Part shown: piece after piece, positions 23,118-32,100 of the stretch
Position numbering within the stretch: position 1 is the first letter of the stretch
How the letters are laid out: the number at the start of each line of letters is the position of its first letter
From: Actinoplanes derwentensis
GTDB lineage: Bacteria > Actinomycetota > Actinomycetes > Mycobacteriales > Micromonosporaceae
DNA length: 64,000 nt
Reading direction: 5' to 3'
Assembly (NCBI RefSeq): GCF_900104725.1
Contig: NZ_LT629758.1
Coordinates: forward strand, 3,286,001 to 3,350,000
Position numbers and translations under genes: made by a program
Notes under the pieces: generated by a model
The model's input: only the letters and a program-made list of their open reading frames with translations
Database searches by the model: none
What the model was told of the DNA's origin: nothing

Positions 23118-26100
23118 CAGTCCTCATCCCCGAAGCCGAACATGCCAGCCGGGTTGTTCAACTCGAACTCCTTGACCACGAGCGGGTTCGGCCCATTCCC
23201 ATAAGCGCTGATTCGCAATGCTCGCGGGGTGTCCGACTTCCCTACATAGACCGGCTCGATGGAATATTGCACGACCTGCCCGCCGTCCACCGCATCATAG
23301 ACGGTCTGCTCGATCCCATCGCGCATGATCGGCGAGTTGACCGGGTCCTGCGTAAGGGCGACGAGGTTCTTCTTGTTCCTCTTCCCACCGAGTCGATCAG
23401 CAAGAAGATGCCCTCTCGCAAGATTGAGCAGGGTCCCCATGCCCTTGGGCAGCCCTTCGATCTTCAAACCGCCCGGGGACTGGCCCTTGTGGAGCATGTC
23501 CTTCGTGACTGTCGCCCAGACTCCGGTGGGCCGGTCGTACTTGTCCAGGGCTCCGTATCGGACCTGACCGCCGAAGTCGTAGGAGTCTTGAGTCAGGCAG
23601 TTGTGGACCAGGACCGGCTCGGTGCCGGCGAGGACGTAGTACGTGTGGATGACGTCGACCGTGAGGTCGAGCATTCGTTTGGCACCGGTGAAGGTGCGGA
23701 CCGCGGTGACGTGGACGGTGGCGCCGTCGGCGGTGAGCAGGGTGGACTTGCCGGGTTCCAGGTCTCCCGCGCCGACCCACTGCTTGGCGGTGTCGTCCCA
23801 GAACGGGTGGTTCCCGGTGGTCTTGAGGACCGTCGGGCCTCGGGTGGAACGGCCGCCCTTGCCCTCGCCGGTCTCCGCAGTGACGTTGGAAGGAGTGTCG
23901 CTGACGGTGACATCGGCGAGCTCGGTGTCCAGGTTGTGGTGCAGCACCGTCACCGGCTGGGACGTGGTCTCACCGGTTTCCGGGTCGGTCGTCTTGACCT
24001 CGTCACCGAGTTCGACCTCGGCGATCGGCTTGGTCGTGCCGTCGGCCATCAGCACCCGGGTGACGGGGTCGAAGCTGTGCCCGGGGCAGGTGCCGTAGTC
24101 GGTGCGGTTGTCGTAGCCGATGTCGTTGCCGTCGAGGACCCGGGCGGTGGGCAGTTCGAGGCGCGGCTCGGGGGCCGTCTCCTTGACGGGGGTCGACTTG
24201 ACCGGGGTCTTTCCGGTGCCCTTCGGCTTGGTCGTGGTCTTCTTCGGGGTCTTGGTCTTGGCCTTGGTGTTCTTCTTCTTGCTCTTGGTCTTCTTGGTGC
24301 TGTTCGAACTCTTCTTCTTCTTGGTGCTCTTCTTCGTGCTGTTGGAGCTCTTCTTCTTGGTCTTGGCCTTCGTCTTCTTCTTCTCGGACTTCGGCTTGCT
24401 GGCCTTCTTCGGCTTCTTGGTGCCGCTGTTGCCGCTGCCGCTGCTGCTCTTCTTGCGCCGGTCCGGTAGGCCGAACCGTTTCAGCAGGCTGGTGATCCGG
24501 TTCGCGACTCGGGAGACGACCGCGCCGGCCCCGACCGTGACCAGGGCTTTCACCGCGTCGGCGAGGAGGCCGCCGACGGCTTCGGCGCAGCCGTTCTTAC
24601 CGCCACTGTTGTAGTTCAGACAGTCGTAGATGATTTGGCAGACGCCGCTGAGGGCGCAGGCCCAGCCACCGACGGTGGCCACCTTGCTCACGATGTTGTT
24701 GCACGTCGACTCCCGCATCGGCACCCACCAGGCGCCGCAGTCGAACTTGTCGTGAATGACGTTGCTGATCGTGGTCTTCCAGTTGTTGGCGTCGGTGACC
24801 ATGCCGCCGATGAAACGGTTGATGGTTCCGCTCAGGTCACCGAAGGCGTCGATGACACTGCTGGCCATGCCGATCACGTCGAACGAGTTCACGAACCCCT
24901 GTACCAGGCAGGTCCACGTGGTGTTGCAGCCGCTGATCGACATCGACCAGTGGCCGGTGGGGTCGATGTTGGAGAGCGGGTTGGCGTTGCCGTAGCCGTA
25001 GCGGTTGGCGTTGCCGGAGTTGCCGACCGGGCTCAGGCCGGCGGTGTCGCGGGTGTCGAACTGGCCGGTCTCCGGGTTGTACCAGCGGGCGTGCATGTTG
25101 ACCCGGCCGGTCGACTGTTCGGTGTATTCCTGCTGGAAGCCGAGGTTGCCGATGACACCGGCCCGGGTGACCACGTTGCCGAGCGGGTCGTAGGTGGTGG
25201 AGCCGGAGAGGCTGGCGCCGGTGGCGGTGAACTGGGCGACCAGGTCGGTGTGCCGGTCGGTCCAGGCGTAGAGGCCCTGGACGCCGAGCAGGCCGCCGCC
25301 GGGGTCCCGGGTGTAGGTGGAGGTGCCGTCGGTGGCCAGGTCGTTCTCGAGACCGGTGTAGGCGAAACCGGTCTTCACCACGCGGCCGAGACCGTCGTAC
25401 TGATAGTTCTCGAAGGTATTGTCGCCGGACTGCTGACGGATGATCTGCCCGAACGCGTCGGCGGTCGTCTCATAGCCGACGGTGCCCGACAAGGTGCGGC
25501 GCAGGGTGCCGCGGGCGGTGTACTCGTAGCTGTCGCCCTGCGACGAGGTGAGCAGGCGGTTGCGGTCGTCGTAGGTGAACGTCTTGGTTCCGGCCCGGGT
25601 CCGGTTGCCGGACCGGTCGTACTCGTACCCGACCGTGGTCGTCCCGTTGTTCCAGCTGGTCAGCCGGTTAGCCAGGTCGTAGGTGTAGGAGTTGGCGGTC
25701 GCTCCGGCGAACCCGGTGGTGGTCTTCGACGTCAGGTTCGAGTTCTGGTCGTAGCCGTAGGAGATGCGGGCGACACTCGCGCCGGCCGTCGTCTTCAGTT
25801 CGTCGGTGGTCAGACGGTGCAGGCTGTCGTACCCGAGGTTGCGGGTGTTGCCGTTCGTCCCGTAAGTGACCTTGGTGACCTGGGACAGCGCGTCGTAGCC
25901 GACGGTCTCCTGGATCCCGGTCGACGGGTTGGCGATCGTGGACAGCCGGCCCGCCGGGTCGTAACCGTAGGTGGTGGTGCCGGCCGCGTCGACGCGGGTC
26001 TTGGTCTGCCCGTCACCGGTGTAGGTGAACGAGCTGTTCCCGGACGGGCCGGTGACCGAGGTCAACAGGCTCCGGTCGTCCCAGGCGAGCGTGTTGTCGC

Positions 26101-29100
26101 CGCCGGGACCGGACAGTTCGGTGACCCGGCCGGCGAGGTCGTAGGCGTACTCCCGGTCGGTGGTCTGCGCCTCGGCCCCGCTGCCGGACGAACGGGTCAC
26201 CTGGCCCATCTCGTCGTAGGTGTTGACCACCTCCACCCCGCCCGGCTGGATCTGCCGGACCGGCAGCCCGGCCAGGTCGTAGACGGTGGTGAAGGTGCGG
26301 TCCGCCTCGGCCGGGTGCGCGGTGGTGGCCGGCTCGATCGTGGACTCCGGCAGACCCCATGTGTTGTAGGTGGTCCAGAACGCGTTGCCGCGGCCGTCGG
26401 TGAACCGGGTCGGCCGGCCCGCCGCGTCGTACCCGAACGAGGTGCCGATCGACGTGGTACCGGCGACGACCGGCTCGTCCTGCGCGGTCAGCAGACCCGC
26501 CGCGTCGTAGGTGAACTTGGTGGTAGCGCCCCGGGCGTCGGTCGCGGCGACCACGTTGCTCGCCCGGTCGTAGGTGACCCCGGTGCTGGTCAGCAGCGTG
26601 CCCGCCGCGTCGTAGCTCTGCGCCGCGGTCGGCCGGCTGGCCAGGTCGTACGTGGTGGTCTGGTAGGTGTTGTCGGCCAGCGTGGTGCGCAGCAGATCAC
26701 CGGCGCCGCCGTACTGGTAGGTGGTGGTCGCGTTCGCGCTGTCGGTGCTGGTCAGCGTCTCGCCGAGGGCGTTGTAGGTGTACTTCTCGGTCGCCTTGTC
26801 CGGGCTGGTCGCCTGAGACAGCCAGCCACCCGGGCCGTACGTGTAGGTGCTGGTGTGGGCGGCGCCGGTCTGCCGGACGATCTGGGTCTCGGTCTCGGTG
26901 CGGCCGAGGTAGTCGTAGGTCGACGTCTGCTTGGCGCCGGTCGGATCGGTAACCGACAGGACGTTGCCGAGCCGGTCGTACGTGTACCGGACCAGTCCGC
27001 CGTCCGCGTTCGTCACCTTGGTGACCCGGCCGAGGGCGTCGTAGGTCAGCGACGTCTCGTTGCCGGCCGCGTCGATCACCTTGGAGACCTCACCGGTGAC
27101 CGCGTCGTACTGGGTGGTCTCCTCCGGCCACAGCGCCGTGGCCGAGCCCTTGGCGGTGTAGGACGGGTAGATCGTCTTCACCGGCCGGCCACCGGCGTCG
27201 TACCGGGTGGTCGTGGTGTTGCCGGTCGGGTCGCGCTCCTCGGTCAGTTCACCGAACGTGTTGTAGCCGGCGTAACTGATCGACCGGGTGGTGACCGGCG
27301 CGCTGTCGTACCGCTCGGTGGTCGTCGGCGGGTCGATGGTGAGGGCCATCCGCCCGGCCTCGTCGTACTGGTAGTAGGTGCGTTCGCCGTTCGGGTCGAG
27401 TTCCGAGGTGATGGTGCCGTCGGTGTCGCGTTCGAACGACTCGCGGATCAGTTTGGCGCCGGCCCAGGTGGAGCTGCCGTCGTAGACCGCGGTGACGTCG
27501 GCGTCGGAGAGGACCCGCTGGTACGCCTGGACGTCGGCGAGGTTGCCGGCCCATTCGGCGGTGAGCCAGCCGTCCCACTTGCTGCCGCCGATCGCGAAGG
27601 TGCCGTTGACCGTGTTCGCGGCGCAGCACCAGGCGACGGTGTTCTGCAGGGTGCCGTTGACGTAGAGCTTCACCGTCTTGGCGGCGGCGTCGTAGACCCC
27701 GGTCAGGTGGGTCCAGGCGTCGGTGGCCGCGGTCTGGGTGGACTCGGCGGAGGTGCAGTTGACACCACCGTTGTCGCAGACCGCCATCCACCACGACTTG
27801 CTGTCGTGGGTGTAGCCGAGCACGAACGCCGACGACTGGCCGCTCTCCTGCGAGACCGCGGCGTGGTTCTGGGTCGGGTTCTTGAGTTTCACCCAGGCCG
27901 AGACGGAGTAGGAGCGGGCCGCGTCCACCACCGGGACCGGCGTGGTGAGCTGCTCGTACGTGTCCGCTTCGGTCATCTGCACGGAACCGGTGAGGTCGGT
28001 GCGGGACGCGGGTTTGTCGGTGGACCACTGGGTGGCCGCCCAGCTCGGGAACTCCGCCGGGGTGTTGCCGGCCGTGTCGGCGCCGACGGTACCGGTGGTC
28101 TCGCCGAGTTTCCAGCGGCCGGCCGGACCGTTCGTGGAACCGGAGAAGGTGGTGTTGACCAGGTCGTTCCCGGCCGGGTCGTAGATCGTCTCGTTCTGGG
28201 CGACCACGGTGCCGGCGCTGTCGCGCACGGTGCTGGCGAGGACCAGGTCGTCCGGGCTGAGCACGTTGGTGACCTTGCGGTTCACTCCGGTCGGGTCGAC
28301 GGTGACCTGGTAGGGACGGGCCGCCGCGTCGATGGTGTACGCCGTGGTGGTCCGGCCGTCGTTGGTCACCTGCTTGAGCAGGTTGCCGGCGAGGTCGTAG
28401 GTGTTGTCCTCGAGGACGAACCGGGTCGCCGCCGTCGCACCGATCTGGGTCGCGGTCTTCAGCAGGTTGTTGCTGGTGTAGGCGTACTCGGTCGACCAGC
28501 CTTCGGCGTCGGTGCTGCGGATCAGCCGGCCGCCCGGGTCGTACGCCCGCGATTCGGTGACGACGTCGGCCGCGGCCTTCGGGTCGTCGGGATCACCGGT
28601 GTAGTTCTTGAACCGTACCGACAGGATCTGGCCTTCGCTGTCGTACTCGGTGGCCACGGTGGTGCCCGCGTCGTCGGTGGCGGTCAGCACCTCACCGAAC
28701 AGGTCGTAGGTGTAGGCGGTGGCCGTACCGTCCGGTTCGGTCTCCCGTTTGACCTGGCCCAGTGTGTTGTATTCGGTGGTGGTCTGCCGGGCGGTGTCAC
28801 CACCGGTGGTGTCCGTGACGCTGATCGCCGTGGACTGGCCGTCGACGTTGTACTGGTAGGTGGTGACGGCCGTGTGGGTGGCCCCGGTGACCCGGTTCAG
28901 CACGCCGGGCTGGGTCAAGGTCAAGATCCGACCCAGCTTGTCGTACGTGTAACCGCTGGTCAGCCCGTTCGGGTTGGTCTTGGAGACCTCGGTGCTGGTG
29001 AGGACCCGCCCGAGCTGGTCGTACGTCAGCCGGGTGATCTTGCCGGCCGGGTCGGTCACCGCGGTGATGTCCCCGTTGGCCGCGAACTCGGTGGTGGTCA

Positions 29101-32100
29101 CCGACCCGCCCGGGCTGACCTGCCGGGTCGCCAGGCCGGCGGGCGCTCCCGTGGTGCCGTCGGAGTGGACCGTGGTGGTGACCCGGCCGAGCGGATCGGT
29201 CACCGCCGTGGTGTTGCCGCGGGTGTCGTAGGTGTACGTCGTGCGGTAGGTGCCGTCGGTCCGGCCGTCCTGCACCGTCAGGATCTTGTCGTTGCGCGGG
29301 TCCGGGGCCGGGTTGGTGCTGGTCGCGTCCGGGAAGTAGGTGAACCGCGTGGTGGACCTGGTGGCGGTGTCGGTCTGGTCCGGCCAGGTGGTCTGCGACA
29401 GGACGTTGCCCCGGACGTCGTACGCCAGCTCGGTCTTGTTGCCGTTGGGGTCGACCTTGAGCGTCATCGCGCCGGTGGTGCCGTCGTACCCGAACTGGGT
29501 GAGGTTGCCGAGGGTGTCGGTGTCGGCGATCTGCTGCCCGGTGTACAGGTTGAACAGCTGGGTGCTGTTCTTCGCCGTCGGCCCGGTCACCGCGATCGAC
29601 TTCGCCGGCATGGCCACGCCGGTGGCACTGCGGTCGGCCGAGTTGAACTGGGCGAGGATCTCGGCGTCGGTGAGTCTGGCCTGGTAGGTGGCGATCTCGG
29701 CGACGCGGCCCTTCCACAGGTCGCAGTTCACCGCGTTGTGGAAGCAGTGACCGGCGACCAGGGTGGAACCGGCCCACAGCGTGTGTGTCAGAACGGCCGT
29801 CTTCTCCAGCACGCCGTTGACGTAGAGCCGCATCGTCTTGGTCGGGGCGTCGAACGTCGCGGCCAGATGCGTCCAGGTGTTGGCCACCGGTGTGCTGGTG
29901 GACGCGGTCCGGGGACACGTCGAGCCGGTGACGTCGGCGGAGCACATCACCGCCGCCCACTTGTTCGTGGCCTTGTCGTAACTGAGCATGAAGGCCGTCG
30001 ACTGGGCCGCGCCGGTGATCGCGACGGCGGCCCGGTTGACGGTCAGGTCGGCGGCGTTCAGCCAGGTCGAGACGCTGAACGACTGGGCGGTGCTGACCGA
30101 GGCGGTGTCGCCGGTGATCTCGCTGCCGGCCACCCCGCTGAACAACGGGGCGGTGGTGTCCTTGAACGGTCCGTCGGTACCGGGGGTGCCGCCGAGGGTG
30201 ACGCTGGAGTAGGTGGCGGTGTTGCCGTTGACCTCGTTGTACGGCTCGGTGGTGCCGGGCAGGTCGTTGAGACGCCAGTAGTCGACCGGATTGTCACCGA
30301 GCACCGCGGACGCGTACACCTGCGACGAGCCCTTGACCTGCGGGTCGGCGAGCGTCCAGGAACCGTTGTCGCCGTCGGTGACCTTGCGGACCCGGCCGGA
30401 GACCGGGTCGTAGGCGACCTTCGCGGTGACCGCGCCGCTGGGCCGGGTGATCTGTGACAGCAGCTTGCGTGAGGCGCGGGCACCGTAGAGTTCGGTGACC
30501 CGGTCGGCGGTCAGCGGCTGGTCGAAGACGGCGACGTCGCTGAGCGCGCCGCTGTAGTAGTCCGGGGAGCCGTTGTTCTTGTAGGCGACCGCGTTGTCCT
30601 GGGCGGTCCAGGTGCCACCGAGGTGACCGGCGCCGAGGTACTGGTAGCGCGGCTGGATGTCGGTGACCACCACCCCGGTCTGGGTGGCCTTGGCGACACC
30701 GTCGACGTAGAGGGTCTGCCGGTCACCGGCGGCCGAGAGCACCGCGTGGTGCCAGTTGCCGTCGTTGACCGCGGTCGCCGAGGCCAGCGTCGAATGGTTC
30801 TGGGTGGAGAAGGTCTGGACCGCGGTGTACGGGCGGCCACACGGCCAGATGGTCATCACCGTGCCGTTCACGGTGCCGTTGCCGTACGGGTTGACGCACA
30901 TGCCGGATTCCTGCGACACGATCCGGCCGTCGCCGGTCAGGCGCCACTTCTGGTTGGCCGCCGTCGCGCTGCAGTCCTGCACGTCGACGCCGGAACCGGC
31001 CTCGGTGCCCTCCTCCCGCATGCAGCGGGTGGCCAGCCCGTTCTGGTGCAACTGGCCGGCGGCGGTCAGCTTCCAGATCTGCTTACCGGCGCCGGTGCAG
31101 TCCTGCAGGATCACGTTGGAGCCGTTGCTGAGGCCGTCGTTCTCGGCGTCGAGACACCGGCCCGAGGCGCTGCCGAGGAAGGAGCCGAGGGTGGTTCCGG
31201 CGGCCGGCAGGGTCGGGAAACTGCCGTAGAGCTGGCCGTTGGTGCCGACATAGAGCACCGGCTGGTACGGGTTGGCGGTGCTCGCCGTCGTGATCGGATC
31301 CCAGCTCTGGCTGTAGAGCACATGATCGCCGGCGGCCGACGTCTTGAACCACATCGACACCGACTGGTAGCCGGCCTGCGACACGGTCTTGGCCGGCAGC
31401 GCGGTCCGCGAGGTGGTGCCGTTGTAGGTGGCGGCCGTCGCGGTCGAGCCGGGCAGCGCCCCGGAACCGGCGGTGCCGAGCGTGACGTTGGTGTGGGTGC
31501 CGTAGTCGGCCTTCATCCGCTCGGTCGCGGCGCTGGCGGCCTGCGCGACACCGGACGCCTCGCCGAGACGCCAGTACGAGTAGGCGTCCAGGTTCTCCAC
31601 CGTGGTCGGGTAGAGATTGCCGTCGGTGTAGGTGTACTGGGTGCAGGCGGTCGCCGAGGTCGGCGGGCACACCTTGGCCAGCTGGTCGCCGCTGTAGGTG
31701 TAGGACCAGGTGGCCGCGGTGGCCGCGTCACCGGCCACGGCCGGGTCGGTGACGACACTCGCGACGTGCGCACCGGACCAGGTCAGGAACAGGTTGCGCT
31801 TGCTCGCCGCCGACGTCACCTGGGTGACCTTGCCGCCGGTCCAGGTCAGGTTCAGCGGTCGGCCGTTGGTGTCGGTGACCGAGGTCAGCCCGTACACCCC
31901 GGTCGTGCCGGTCGCGCTGGTGAACAGGTAGCCGACACCGGACTTGTCGGTGAGCTGGTAACCGCCGGTGACCGCGGCGAACTTGGCGTACCGGCCGAGT
32001 CCCGCGGACCAGGTGCCGTCGGCGTTACGGCCGTAGGCGACCGTCTGCCCGGTCGGGTAGGTGACCTCGGCGACGGTCAGCGCGCCGGTGGCGTCCTTGC

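Noticed and set aside
24635..30457. A 1,940-residue open frame on the plus strand
   Set aside because: It is an antisense shadow of the RHS toxin gene. It is a monotonous Val/Gly/Arg/Asp mixture, produced by high-GC codon bias read on the opposite strand, without any domain or start signal.
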